Positions 7,698-16,926 are shown, numbered from the stretch's first letter. The stretch is DNA of 64,000 bases from SAR324 cluster bacterium (GCA_015231825.1 JADGAV010000002.1:135914-199913); one strand, 5' to 3'. Notes: a model not told the origin generated them from the letters alone. Translations and numbers: made by a program.

Positions 7698-8331
7698 TTG
7701 CTGCAGTAACACGGCCTGCGAATTGGAGAAACTCAAAGAACGCCAATATGGTACCTTAAAGCTCGTTTTATTGATTAACCTCTTCATGTTTTTTATTGAG
7801 CTTTCCGCGGGAATACTGGCTGGTTCAACTGCCCTGCTGGCAGATTCTCTCGACATGCTTGGTGATACGATAGTATACAGTTTCAGTCTTTATGTTGTCG
7901 GACGAACTGATGTATGGAAAGCAAACGCGGCGATTTTAAAAGGTGGGATTATGGCCGGATTTGGAATTTTTGTGCTCGGACAGGCGATTTATAAAATAAT
8001 TTTTCCTTCCCTGCCTGTGTTTCAGACAATCGGTGCGATTGGATTCTTAGCCCTGGCAGCAAATACTTTTTGCCTTTTCCTCCTCTGGAACCATCGAGAG
8101 GAAGATATTAATATGCGATCCGTTTGGCTGTGTTCACGAAACGACATTGTTGCCAATGTCTCTGTCTTGGGCGCAGGTTTTGGAGTCTGGTTAACGAAGG
8201 GACAGTGGCCCGATATTCTCATCGGTGTCGCAATTGCCGGACTTTTTTTAAGAACATCGTTCAGTGTTTTAAAAGAAGCATTTGCCCTGAGGTCTAATTA
8301 CAGTCCCGCTGCTGCGAGTTCAAACAGCTGA
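7690..8331 (+). CDS. Short CDF-type cation transporter lacking the C-terminal domain
   Basis: 213 residues, six predicted membrane segments and no cytosolic C-terminal domain. Transport-site residues by eye are Asp55 and Asp59 (DSLDMLGD) in helix 2 and Cys148/Asp152 (LCSRNDIVAN) in helix 5. The helix-5 position that is His in typical zinc CDFs is Cys here, so the ion may not be zinc. A Cys-containing N-terminus (DCCSNTAC) could bind metal. The ATG lies inside the end of dmeF, giving an 8-bp overlap and likely translational coupling. Function as a divalent-metal exporter is inferred from family and context; the specific ion is unknown. Confidence 0.8.
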   Translation: MTDCCSNTACELEKLKERQYGTLKLVLLINLFMFFIELSAGILAGSTALLADSLDMLGDTIVYSFSLYVVGRTDVWKANAAILKGGIMAGFGIFVLGQAIYKIIFPSLPVFQTIGAIGFLALAANTFCLFLLWNHREEDINMRSVWLCSRNDIVANVSVLGAGFGVWLTKGQWPDILIGVAIAGLFLRTSFSVLKEAFALRSNYSPAAASSNS

Positions 8332-8340
8332 ACAGGTGGC

Positions 8341-8922
8341 TCAAGTTCCTTTTTTTACAGCCCCAGGGAAGTTTTTTGATTTCTCTGTACTGAGCCAATC
8401 TCCCAAATACATTTGGTGTGCCTTTGCCAGCTGAAATCTCTGATCCAAAATGAATTGTTGGAGAAAAGGGCTGATGGTCACAAAAAGATGGTCCTGCCAC
8501 CCTGCAGTTTTCTGCAAAGGGATCTCATAGGAAAGATTGCCTACCCCAGTTTGACGGCGAAACGACAAGCTGTGCATCACAAAGCCTGGAACGATGAATG
8601 TGAGATCGATTTTTGCGGCGTTCAGGTCAAATGGGATTGTAAAATTTCCTCCCTTTTGAGGGAAGAACAAGCGTGCTTGTGGAAAATATGAGGGATGTCC
8701 ATCCTCGAGTTCTACAAATTGGGAATAATACGAGCGTACCAGTATGAAACCCTTATTGCCGGGAAAGTCTCCCTCCTTCACGAGCATCCGCCCTTTGATC
8801 TCCCGAGTGGTCCATCCCCATTCATAAGTCAGATGTGGAGAATAACATCCATACATGAGTATAAATGTTCCAATCAGAATGATTTTTAAAAACCCGGATT
8901 TTTGGGAAGATTCCGCCCGCAT
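8341..8922 (-). CDS. Hypothetical lipoprotein
   Basis: 193 residues with a hydrophobic signal (FLKIILIGTFILMYGC) ending in a lipobox-like MYGC, so Cys26 is the likely lipid-anchored residue. The rest looks like a beta-rich periplasmic domain; I recognise no family. It starts 6 bp after the NAD kinase stop on the same strand, so the two are very likely co-transcribed. It ends 9 bp from the convergent CDF gene. No catalytic motif was seen. Confidence 0.7.
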   Translation of the reverse strand: MRAESSQKSGFLKIILIGTFILMYGCYSPHLTYEWGWTTREIKGRMLVKEGDFPGNKGFILVRSYYSQFVELEDGHPSYFPQARLFFPQKGGNFTIPFDLNAAKIDLTFIVPGFVMHSLSFRRQTGVGNLSYEIPLQKTAGWQDHLFVTISPFLQQFILDQRFQLAKAHQMYLGDWLSTEKSKNFPGAVKKGT

Positions 8923-8928
8923 CGAGTA

Positions 8929-9723
8929 TCACCCCCAAGCTAAACGAGAAGAAAGATTGTTAAAAAAATAGTGTTGATCTAAAAATATCAGTTTTGCACG
9001 ACGTTCAGATTCGTAAATCACTAATTCATCATTGGTGGAAAGGGGAATCTTATTTTTCCCGTCCGCGGACAGATAAATTTCAGTTTCTTTGGTGTCGGGG
9101 CTGATCTCTATGCGGATTTGAGCGTCATGATTAAGTATTAGATGACGGGAAGTGAAATTATACTCGTTCAGACCTGCTAAAACAATGCACCGTACTTCGG
9201 GCATCACTATGGGGGCCCCCACGGAAAGCAAATAGGCGGTACTTCCGGTGGGAGTGCCGACAATGACTCCATCTCCTCGAATATGGCGGACCAGAATCCC
9301 GTCAACATAGCAATTCATCGAAACCAGCCGGGTGATACCCTTGACGACCACCTCATTGACGGCATGTACCGACCCCCCCGGATAGCGGCATTCGAGGATG
9401 GAACGATCACTGATTAAAAAATTGTTCTTGAGAAGACGATCCAAAATCGATTGCAGTTCCTCTTTGTTGCCTGCAGTAAGAAATCCAACCGTTCCGTAAT
9501 TAATGGCCAGCACAGGACAATTTGGAAATTGGCCCAAAACAAATAAGACCGTTCCATCGCCACCCATTGCTATGATGAGATCCAAATCACTCCGGGGAGG
9601 AGTGTCCCAACTGAGCAGACATGTTTTAATACGATGTCTGGCAAACCAGGATTCCAGAAACTCAACCAATCCCTCACGGTGTTTATTGTCAATGAACAAC
9701 CCAACATTGTTAAAATCAATCAT
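8929..9723 (-). CDS. nadK: NAD kinase
   Basis: 264 residues; phosphorylates NAD to NADP in the cytoplasm. Seen: GGDGT at 54-58, the NAD-site segment AVNEVVVK, and the long conserved block RGDGVIVGTPTGSTAY followed by GAPIV, all diagnostic of the family. Length is slightly short of the usual 290 because the N-terminal part before GGDGT is compact. The lipoprotein gene follows after only 6 bp. Upstream is a divergent lipoprotein gene with about 200 bp between them, likely holding both promoters. Confidence 0.95.
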   Translation of the reverse strand: MIDFNNVGLFIDNKHREGLVEFLESWFARHRIKTCLLSWDTPPRSDLDLIIAMGGDGTVLFVLGQFPNCPVLAINYGTVGFLTAGNKEELQSILDRLLKNNFLISDRSILECRYPGGSVHAVNEVVVKGITRLVSMNCYVDGILVRHIRGDGVIVGTPTGSTAYLLSVGAPIVMPEVRCIVLAGLNEYNFTSRHLILNHDAQIRIEISPDTKETEIYLSADGKNKIPLSTNDELVIYESERRAKLIFLDQHYFFNNLSSRLAWG

Positions 9724-9921
9724 TAGTGGTTTCTTTCATAGAATCATAATTCATTTCAGATTCCCCGTGATTTGACAAAGGAGAGTGATAGAAATTCTTC
9801 TGAAAACGTGCTAGCTTGATTTTACAAATGCTGGCAGGCAACAAATTATACAAATCTGCACCAATGATCAATGCAGGAATCAATAATTCAATCGAAATTC
9901 GTTTAAAGGAGTAAATTCAGC

Positions 9922-10596
9922 GTGAAGAAAAATGCCTGGAAATGGAGATTCTTGCTTTGTGGACTGGCAGGATTTTTGTTCTCCTGTACCGATGATATTG
10001 TTTTTTTGGTTCCGAATACCAGCCCTTTTGTCAATAAAAATGCTGCTCTGCTGGTAAGTAAACCGACGGCATCCATCAAACCGCAGTTGGTTCGCGCAAT
10101 TACAGAAAAGGTCGAAAAACGTCTTGCCAAATTTCCAAGCTTTTCGAAGCTCCTGCTGAGTTCCGAGGTGGATTCTTTTTTAAACCAGCGCATTGAACTC
10201 AAATATAAAACCGTTCAATATGTGGCTACTTTCGTTTTAACCGGCGTTTCAGACAAAGACATCTCCACACAGCTTGGAAAGGAATTGGGAGCTGATCAGC
10301 TGCTGATCCTCGATTTCAGCCAGTACCCGTGTTCAAACTGTGAATCCGGCGTTCAGCTCGCTGTTAAACTTCACTTATTGGAGGCGGCCAGCGGAGATTT
10401 ATTGTGGAGAGGGCGGGTTCATACCGAGCTGGACCAGGAAGAAGTTGAAAAAGAGGAATTTGAAAGAATTGTCATTGAATCCACTGAGATGATTCTCGAT
10501 GATTTCGTCAGAACGTTCAGGATCCCCTGGCATTATTTGCGATATGAACATTTAAAAAAAATTGAAATTTCTCCAGCAGAGGCCCACCCTTCCTGA
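9922..10596 (+). CDS. Hypothetical lipoprotein, periplasmic
   Basis: 224 residues starting with GTG at 9922, chosen because AAGGAG lies about 10 bp upstream and the first residues form a lipoprotein signal (WKWRFLLCGLAGFLFSC; Cys22 lipidated). The mature part has a region resembling LpoB/GNA1162-like lipoproteins (GADQLLILDF, then LHLLEAASGDLLWRGRV), a fold of surface or periplasmic accessory lipoproteins. That relationship is only suggestive. It is convergent with the glutathione synthetase gene, ending 13 bp from it. Possibly an activator of cell-wall synthesis or an envelope-complex component; not proven. Confidence 0.65.
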   Translation: MKKNAWKWRFLLCGLAGFLFSCTDDIVFLVPNTSPFVNKNAALLVSKPTASIKPQLVRAITEKVEKRLAKFPSFSKLLLSSEVDSFLNQRIELKYKTVQYVATFVLTGVSDKDISTQLGKELGADQLLILDFSQYPCSNCESGVQLAVKLHLLEAASGDLLWRGRVHTELDQEEVEKEEFERIVIESTEMILDDFVRTFRIPWHYLRYEHLKKIEISPAEAHPS

Positions 10597-10609
10597 TTTC
10601 TGCATGAAT

Positions 10610-11992
10610 TCAGACCGGGTGACAAAGGGAATTCAAGTAGGCATAGCCGGCAGAGACCCCTCCCTCATTTTGATCAGCCATCTTGGTTCGCACCAGGTAC
10701 CCGACATCCCTGTTGATGCGGTTTACCCCTCCTTCTGTCAGGCAAACGCCATAACTCCCAATTTCGCTGATGCAGTTGCTCTCCTGCACGTCGCCCTCCT
10801 TCATTAAGCGGGCGTGATGGACAGGGGAATTGATCCGTTCCATTAAGATATAAGCTTCTCTTTCGTCCTCATTCAGTGTTTTCAGCCTCTGAATCATTTC
10901 CTCTTCGTAGAAATTGTTTCCTCCCCCTTCCCGCTGTGGTTTGAGGACAAAGTTCTTGGGAAAGCGACAGGCTGATTCACTGGCTTTTTCAGTTCCAGCG
11001 GGATTCTCGATCAGGTCATTCAGCAGATAGAGTCCCACGAATGTGGCTTCAATTTGGCGGGCTGCCTCCTCATCGACAAATGACCTCAGTACTTTTGGAT
11101 TTGCAAGCACCTGCTGTATTTTTTTCAGTCCTGCAAGCTGCATTGAAATATTAGGAACAGCGATCGAAGATGATGCTTCAATCAGTTGTCTCCCTTTCCA
11201 GGCATCTGCAGTTTGATAGTCTTCCGGAGTGTAGCCTGCACGAAAATAGGTCACGGCGGCAATTCGGTTCTGGATCATCAAATGGCCTTCCCTGAGACTT
11301 CCCTGCGAGGCAACTTCATCCAACGAATACCTGAGCGTCGGAATCCCATATTTGTTCCACAATGCGTATTCTCCTCCTCTTTGATCAAAGATGTTTTGTT
11401 CATTTGCTTGAACAATCGATAATACGCATGCGTTCTGATGACCATATTGATTCACCGCTTCAGCCATCACTTCAACAATTCCCTTCATTGGATCATTTTC
11501 AACCACATTTCCCCCAATGTTTCCCGCTTTTTCCCCCAATCGGCCGCTGTTGAATATAAATCGGTGAAGATGATTCAATTGTCCCGAGAGAAAGGGATAA
11601 CTTGCGGCAATTGTATTGAATTCAACCTGCTTGGGGGCGACCACTCCGGGCAAATCGGATTGAGCTGACATTAAAAAATCATTCCTGCTGATGAGCAGCT
11701 GATCTGCCTGGGTGAGGCCCGTTTCTCTTTGAATGTCCAACAACGCGCTCACGAAGTCATCGGTGCGAGCAGTCAGTTCCAAGTGCATTTCCAAAAAGCC
11801 GGTATCTCTGGAGACTTTGATCATCAGTTCGTTAAATAGCGGAGTGAGAGCGGTCATCTTGTCCAGCAATTCCCTGCTGATTTGATAAGGAGTTAAAGCC
11901 AATGGTGCATGCACTAACTCGTATTTGGTATTGAATTTGAGTAAACTGTTGGTCAGGGCATAATCAATCGCTTCTTGAATCAGGTTTTGCAT
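10610..11992 (-). CDS. Glutathione synthetase, eukaryotic-type family
   Basis: 460 residues matching the eukaryotic-type glutathione synthetase family (ATP-grasp-like; gamma-Glu-Cys + Gly + ATP to glutathione), not the bacterial GshB. Seen: VEFNTIAASYP, an ATP-binding FVLKPQREGGGNNFY, ILMERI, and the C-terminal GGVSAGYAYLNSL, which resembles the substrate-closing loop of human GSS. An upstream in-frame ATG (12052) gives a 20-residue unmatched leader, so I prefer 11992. No glutamate-cysteine ligase is beside it, so the first step must be encoded elsewhere, or the enzyme joins another gamma-glutamyl substrate. It is convergent with the lipoprotein gene. Confidence 0.88.
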   Translation of the reverse strand: MQNLIQEAIDYALTNSLLKFNTKYELVHAPLALTPYQISRELLDKMTALTPLFNELMIKVSRDTGFLEMHLELTARTDDFVSALLDIQRETGLTQADQLLISRNDFLMSAQSDLPGVVAPKQVEFNTIAASYPFLSGQLNHLHRFIFNSGRLGEKAGNIGGNVVENDPMKGIVEVMAEAVNQYGHQNACVLSIVQANEQNIFDQRGGEYALWNKYGIPTLRYSLDEVASQGSLREGHLMIQNRIAAVTYFRAGYTPEDYQTADAWKGRQLIEASSSIAVPNISMQLAGLKKIQQVLANPKVLRSFVDEEAARQIEATFVGLYLLNDLIENPAGTEKASESACRFPKNFVLKPQREGGGNNFYEEEMIQRLKTLNEDEREAYILMERINSPVHHARLMKEGDVQESNCISEIGSYGVCLTEGGVNRINRDVGYLVRTKMADQNEGGVSAGYAYLNSLCHPV

Positions 11993-12324
11993 AGGGACTT
12001 TCCAAATTTCTTGTGTTTTGAAATTATTACGGGTATATTGCCTGTTCAACACATCAGCAAGATACTATGGATGGTATATAATTTGCTCTTCAAAGGATAG
12101 ACTCTCTTCAGTATTCGTCTATAAGACGAACCCTCAAAAATCGTACATTCACCCTGTGTTTTAAGCAATGATTAATTTCTAAAAAAGAGTCCGGACGGTC
12201 AGAAATCTATACTGGAATCTGCTTGATTTGCTCTATTTTAGTCATTTAGATTTGAAACGGAAAATAGAGTTATTTTCAAGAATCATCTTATTGCACAAAT
12301 TTCAAACATTATCAAAGAGGTTTA

Positions 12325-12921
12325 ATGCGACGGATCGCCTTTTTCGGTGCAGCCATTTATTTATCAATCAGCATCTTTTCTGCAGTTGCATTTGCTGATT
12401 CACTGAATACTCATGAAATTTCTAAAAATATTACAAAAATTGAAAATCAGAAAAAAGAAGACGCTCTAAAAACCAGGAGCAGTCAGGCCAGAAAAAAACG
12501 TATTTCAAAGAGACAACTCAAAAATGTGAAACGAATGATTGATCGTGCCATTCAAAAGGCCAGTGAGCTTCATGATCTGTCTCCCAGTTTAATTCGTGCT
12601 CTAATTCAGGAAGAAAGCGGCGGGGGAGTCAGAGGCGTTTATGCAGTCTCCAAACGAAACGCAAAAGGCCTCACTCAAATGATGCCCTCCACAGCGAAAG
12701 AAATGGGAGTGAGAGATCCTTTTGATATCGAACAAAATATTATCGGCGGCAGTGGCTATTTGCGAAAACTCCTGGACAAATTCGGCAACATCTATTTAGG
12801 TTTGATCGCTTACAACTGGGGGCCAAGGAACACCCTCCGTGCCTTGCGCGGTCAAAAACATCTGCCCAACTCCGTCAAACGTTATGCTGGTCGAATTATA
12901 GACGCAATCCGTGAGGCATAA
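12325..12921 (+). CDS. Soluble lytic transglycosylase-like protein (SLT domain)
   Basis: 198 residues with an N-terminal signal peptide (RRIAFFGAAIYLSISIFSAVAFA), a Lys-rich linker and a C-terminal SLT domain. Seen: the ES motif with the likely catalytic acid at Glu97 (LIQEESGG), GLTQMMPSTA, then YNWG. Such enzymes cut the glycan strand of peptidoglycan non-hydrolytically. It is short, lacking the long alpha-superhelix of Slt70, and so resembles MltE/EtgA-type single-domain enzymes. AGAGG lies just before the ATG. The Sel1/pentapeptide-repeat gene follows within about 10 bp, so the two are probably one operon. Confidence 0.88.
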   Translation: MRRIAFFGAAIYLSISIFSAVAFADSLNTHEISKNITKIENQKKEDALKTRSSQARKKRISKRQLKNVKRMIDRAIQKASELHDLSPSLIRALIQEESGGGVRGVYAVSKRNAKGLTQMMPSTAKEMGVRDPFDIEQNIIGGSGYLRKLLDKFGNIYLGLIAYNWGPRNTLRALRGQKHLPNSVKRYAGRIIDAIREA

Positions 12922-12931
12922 GAAAATAGAA

Positions 12932-14431
12932 ATGAATGTTCGGTTCATCAAAAACAGCAAGTTCTTTCTGATATTTCTTTTCTTCCTTTTTTTGAACCTT
13001 TCCTGTGTGTTTGGCCAAACTCAACTCAAGTCTGTCAAAAATAACAAAGACAATTACGAGCAGGTACTCCATCAATACCAGCAGTCTGCAAAAAATGGTG
13101 ATACTCCTTCCCAGTACGCGCTGGGGTTGATGTACTATCACGGACGTGGGGTCGCTCAAGACTACAATATAGCCTTTCAGTGGTTCCAGAAAGCCGCCTC
13201 TTCTGAACACAGGGCGGCTCAATACTACGTTGGGTTCATGCATTATTACGGCAAAGGGGCCCCACAAGACTATGGAAGTGCCAGGGACTGGTTTGAGCGG
13301 GCAGCGAAGCAAGGTCACTCAGTTGCTCAGTATTATTTGGGATTTATCGACTACTATGGGCGAAGCGTCAAACAAAACTGGGAGAGTGCATTCAGTTGGT
13401 TTGAAAAATCTGCAAGGCAGTCTCATCCCGCAGCTCAATATTATCTTGGATTGATGTATGAGCAGGGAAAACATGTGCCCAAAGATAGGGAAAAAGCAGT
13501 CATTTGGTACAAAAAAGCAATTGCCAGTGGCGATCCTAATGCCAAACGAAGACTTACCAATCTTGAAAAACAAGTCCGGGCCCCTTCAGAGGCTCTCCCG
13601 GCAACCGTCAAATCGCCAGCACCTCCAGATGAAAGCAATATCCGCATTCCTGAACTTGCTGAAGTAAAAAGCGCAGTTTCTGTTCCTAAGCCTCCTGTTC
13701 AAACAGCAGAACCTGATGTCCCAATGTTGTCGGTCAACAAGGAACAGGTCAAAGAACCGACAGCTCCGCATATTTCAAAAGACACACTTCCTGCCCACAT
13801 TTACCCATGCGAAAGCATGAATTTTGATGCCATTACAGAAAAAAGTGAATCCCCGCTTCCTAAAGGAAACTGCAAGAGTCCTGTTGCTTTGCATCGTTAT
13901 GATCATTGTGATCTTCAAGAAGCAGATTTATCAGGTCTGGATCTCCATGGCGCATCTTTTGAGGGAGTGAACTTGGTAAAATCAAATCTGGAAGGAAGTA
14001 ATTTGCAGGGAGCCAACTTCCGAAAAGCCCTACTGAGAAAGGCAAATCTGAAAAGAGCAAGGCTGATAGGCAGTGACCTTGAAAACGGGGATTTGCAGGG
14101 AAGCAATCTGGAAAATGCATTGGCCTGTCATGCAAACTTTAATCACGCTTTGCTCAATGGGGCGTTTTTGTATCAGAGCGATTTGTTTGGAGCAAGTTTA
14201 GTCCAAACCGATTTCAGTGGTGCGTTTCTCGTTGAAGCAAACCTAAATCATGCCAACATTTCTTCAACCATACTACGCCAATCACGTGTTAGAGGGATTC
14301 ATCTGACGGATGCTCATTTGGAAAAAGCAAATTTCAATGGTGCGCTTGGGATTCCTGAATGGCTGCTTTCCCTTTTAACGCAAGACGGGGTTTTGTCTTC
14401 TCCAATTCAGCCGAAAAATCTGATCCGATAA
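12932..14431 (+). CDS. Secreted Sel1-repeat plus pentapeptide-repeat protein
   Basis: 499 residues. A signal sequence (hydrophobic FFLIFLFFLFLNLSCVFG) is followed by about four 36-residue Sel1 repeats (pattern A-x-Y-x-L-G-x-M-Y-x-x-G-x-G-V-x-x-D), a Pro/Lys/Glu linker, and a C-terminal right-handed beta-helix of pentapeptide repeats (A-[DN]-L/F-x-G units, about residues 320-480). Both halves are scaffold folds. Sel1 proteins often mediate protein interactions, and the upstream transglycosylase suggests an envelope role. An in-frame GTG at 12911 overlaps the upstream gene, but the ATG at 12932 gives the cleaner signal peptide. Partner and function unknown. Confidence 0.85.
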   Translation: MNVRFIKNSKFFLIFLFFLFLNLSCVFGQTQLKSVKNNKDNYEQVLHQYQQSAKNGDTPSQYALGLMYYHGRGVAQDYNIAFQWFQKAASSEHRAAQYYVGFMHYYGKGAPQDYGSARDWFERAAKQGHSVAQYYLGFIDYYGRSVKQNWESAFSWFEKSARQSHPAAQYYLGLMYEQGKHVPKDREKAVIWYKKAIASGDPNAKRRLTNLEKQVRAPSEALPATVKSPAPPDESNIRIPELAEVKSAVSVPKPPVQTAEPDVPMLSVNKEQVKEPTAPHISKDTLPAHIYPCESMNFDAITEKSESPLPKGNCKSPVALHRYDHCDLQEADLSGLDLHGASFEGVNLVKSNLEGSNLQGANFRKALLRKANLKRARLIGSDLENGDLQGSNLENALACHANFNHALLNGAFLYQSDLFGASLVQTDFSGAFLVEANLNHANISSTILRQSRVRGIHLTDAHLEKANFNGALGIPEWLLSLLTQDGVLSSPIQPKNLIR

Positions 14432-14491
14432 TTTAGGACGAATCTTCTCAAATCTATGTTCAATCTTACAGGCAGGAGTACGCTGCAGCAC

Positions 14492-15250
14492 TTACCCGCG
14501 TCCAATAAATGGCATTTGAGTTGCCATCACTGTCATGAACTGAACATTGGCGTCTAATGGAAGGCTTGCCATATAGACGACTGCCCGGGCAACATGGCTT
14601 GAGTCCATTGTCGGCTCAATTGCCGTCGTTCCGTTTGCCTGCGGAACCCCCCTGCTCATCCTAAGTGTCATTTCTGTGGCAGCATTTCCAATATCGATTT
14701 GACCGCAGGCAATGTTGAATTTTCTGACATCCAATGAAGTGGATTTTGTGAGACCTGTAATGGCGTGTTTAGTGGACGTATAAGGAGAAGAGAAGGGACG
14801 TGGAGTATGCGCTGAAATGGAACCGTTGTTGATGATTCTGCCTCCCTGAGGAGTCTGGTTTTTCATAATCCGGATTGCTTCCTGAGTGCATAGAAACGAT
14901 CCTGTCAAATTGATGTCAACGACATTTTTCCATTGCTCAAAAGTGAGTTCTTCGATTGAAACAGCAGGCGCGCCAATGCCGGCATTATTGAAGAGCACAT
15001 CCAGGCGGCCGAATTTATTTCTGATTTGAACAAATAAGTCATGAACAGATTCAGGATTGCCGACATCGGTAGAAACCACGAGGGTTCTCGATTCAGGGAC
15101 ACCTGCTTCAGCAACCGTCGCTTCCAACGGTTCCAGACGGCGTCCTGCCAAAGCAACAGAATATCCTTCTTCAAGAAGAGCCAGGGATGCGACTTTTCCT
15201 ATTCCGCTTCCTGCCCCTGTAATAACAGCTACTTTTTCATTTGGTTTCAT
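14492..15250 (-). CDS. Short-chain dehydrogenase/reductase
   Basis: 252-residue classical SDR. Cofactor motif TGAGSGIG (11-18), NNAG at 88-91, and catalytic Tyr157/Lys161 (PYTSTK) with Ser144 or Ser146. SD AAAGGAGAAA precedes the ATG. It follows two MaoC-type genes on the same strand, 73 bp after the first, so the three may form a small operon for a hydroxyacyl intermediate. The substrate is not predictable; the clan covers 3-oxoacyl reductases, alcohol and sugar dehydrogenases. Confidence 0.85.
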   Translation of the reverse strand: MKPNEKVAVITGAGSGIGKVASLALLEEGYSVALAGRRLEPLEATVAEAGVPESRTLVVSTDVGNPESVHDLFVQIRNKFGRLDVLFNNAGIGAPAVSIEELTFEQWKNVVDINLTGSFLCTQEAIRIMKNQTPQGGRIINNGSISAHTPRPFSSPYTSTKHAITGLTKSTSLDVRKFNIACGQIDIGNAATEMTLRMSRGVPQANGTTAIEPTMDSSHVARAVVYMASLPLDANVQFMTVMATQMPFIGRG

Positions 15251-15323
15251 TAGATTTTTCTCCTTTAAAATGGATTGGAAATATGTCTGAGAATATAGGC
15301 AAGAGCAGGTTCACATTTCCCGA

Positions 15324-15746
15324 CTAGGGTTCAATGCGGGCTGTGGCGGTCCCTTTGATCACTTCGACACCATCTTCATTGGTGGTTGAAATGTCAATGT
15401 CCACAAAATGTTGGTCTTTTTCTTGCCGGATTGCAGTGACGATTGCTTTGGAGACCAGGGTGTCCCCCGGCCATACCTGTGCCGTGAACCGAACTCCGTA
15501 CTTGCTGAGCTGCCCGTCTCCCACAAAGTTGGTGACCATTTTTCCAGTGAGCCCCATTGTTAGCATCCCGTGAGCAAAGACCGAGGGATAACCAGCCACT
15601 TGCGTGGTATAGACTTCATCTGAATGTAGAGGGTTGTAGTCACCGGATGCCCCTGAATACTGGACAAGTTGAGTTCTGGTAAGATTTTCTACAACAGTTT
15701 CTTCGTGGGTGTCTCCCACCTTCAAATCACTTGCTTTCAATGCCAT
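15324..15746 (-). CDS. MaoC-family hot-dog dehydratase
   Basis: 140 residues, single hot-dog domain. The hydratase motif is present with Asp36 and His41 (GDYNPLH) and an FAHGMLTMG segment, as in (R)-specific enoyl-CoA hydratases and HadB-type subunits. Such proteins add or remove water at a CoA or carrier-bound acyl chain. It lies 8 bp after a second hot-dog protein, an arrangement like the HadA/HadB pair, where the N-terminal-type subunit and the catalytic subunit are separate polypeptides. Confidence 0.82.
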   Translation of the reverse strand: MALKASDLKVGDTHEETVVENLTRTQLVQYSGASGDYNPLHSDEVYTTQVAGYPSVFAHGMLTMGLTGKMVTNFVGDGQLSKYGVRFTAQVWPGDTLVSKAIVTAIRQEKDQHFVDIDISTTNEDGVEVIKGTATARIEP

Positions 15747-15754
15747 GCTTTCTC

Positions 15755-16249
15755 CTATTCTCCAGTCGCTGCTTTTTCAGCGGGACGTTCCGTTTTGACA
15801 GTGACACTTCGAACGGTCACAACAAGCTCTTCTTTTTGGTCCCGATACTCGGTAATTTGCTCGGTAAAAGTCAACTTTCCTCCTCGACGCCCTTGTTTTT
15901 CCCAACATTTTCCGGGCATTGTTTCAGCTTTTAAGACATCTCCGGCGAGTAGATTTCGATGGTATTCAAAGTGCTGTTCTGCATGCAGCCCTCCTTCGCT
16001 CTCTGCGCCTCCTGAAATACCGCTCGGGCCTTTGCCGGAACCCAACCACGCTTCACCCGGCTTTGGCCGTAAATGCCAGTCCGGGTCATATTGGGCACTG
16101 CATTGGACAAAAGTAGGGGGTGCGATGATAGAACCGAGCTCAGTCTTTTTAGCATAGTTCTCATTGTGGTAAATTGGATTCTCATCGCCGATAGAGCGGG
16201 CGAACATCATGATGTGACCGGCTTCAATCGGAAATCTTTCAACGGCCAT
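15755..16249 (-). CDS. MaoC N-terminal-type (FAS1-like) dehydratase subunit
   Basis: 164 residues from the ATG at 16249, which has AAGGAGG before it; the upstream in-frame start lacks an SD. The sequence resembles the N-terminal half of MaoC-like dehydratases (FARSIGDENPIYHNE, IAPPTF, then GLHAEQHFEYHRNLLAGDV). These usually pair with a catalytic hot-dog subunit, here the next gene 8 bp downstream. Together they probably form a heteromeric enoyl-CoA or acyl-CoA hydratase. A large divergent intergenic region of about 230 bp lies upstream. Confidence 0.8.
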   Translation of the reverse strand: MAVERFPIEAGHIMMFARSIGDENPIYHNENYAKKTELGSIIAPPTFVQCSAQYDPDWHLRPKPGEAWLGSGKGPSGISGGAESEGGLHAEQHFEYHRNLLAGDVLKAETMPGKCWEKQGRRGGKLTFTEQITEYRDQKEELVVTVRSVTVKTERPAEKAATGE

Positions 16250-16476
16250 ACTTGCCTCCTTGTCGTGTGAATAAAAAATTCGTAGCAAAAAAAGTCATTT
16301 ACAAGCCGCTGAAGAGTAGCAGAAAACGGCAAAATTATTCAACTTTTTCTGCAAATTTATTTCTGTACCGATGTATTTGGTGTCTGAACATTTCTATCCG
16401 TTTTGACTTTCTCCCCTTCTGTCGGTAAGGTGGATTTCCAAGAACAATGAGCACCCGGTTTCGGCTTGGAGGATAA

Positions 16477-16926
16477 ATGAGAATTGAAGAAATTTTAGAA
16501 AAGCTGGACGATTCCCAAACACAATGGTTCGCCTGGTCGGTGGCATTGGCGATTACTGCGGATCAAAAAGTTTCAAAGGAGGAAAAACCCCATCTGCAGA
16601 AACTTTTTGGATTGATTGATCGGGAATTGGCAGGGGCTATTGTAGATGCCATAAAAAAAAAGCGTAAAATCGAACTGGAAATTTTTAAAATAAAGGATCG
16701 AATTTTAGCCACACAAATTCTTTTCTTTCTTGTCAGTATATTCGGGGATGATGGAATGGTGTCCGGTTCTGAAGTTGAGACCATTCGCTATATCGGATCG
16801 AAAATTGGTTTTACAAAAGAAGACATTGATTCTGTTTTGGGGTGGACTCAAAAAAATCTGAAACTTTCCAAGGAAAGAAAAATGCTGATCGGTCTCTTGA
16901 CCAACACGAATCCGACCTACCACTGA
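16477..16926 (+). CDS. TerB-like protein
   Basis: 149 all-helical residues. Acidic loops of the TerB/TerB-like type appear twice: ADQKVSKEEK near residue 30 and GDDGMVSGSE near residue 90, as expected of the internally duplicated TerB fold that may bind metal. No other ter genes are nearby, so a tellurite-resistance role is unlikely. GGAGG lies upstream of the ATG. Role unknown; it stands alone between divergent and co-directional genes. Confidence 0.6.
   Translation: MRIEEILEKLDDSQTQWFAWSVALAITADQKVSKEEKPHLQKLFGLIDRELAGAIVDAIKKKRKIELEIFKIKDRILATQILFFLVSIFGDDGMVSGSEVETIRYIGSKIGFTKEDIDSVLGWTQKNLKLSKERKMLIGLLTNTNPTYH

Noticed and set aside
13100..13560. Tandem sequence similarity that could look like a repeat array
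   Set aside because: The spacing is about 108 bp and matches Sel1 protein repeats; it is coding, not CRISPR.
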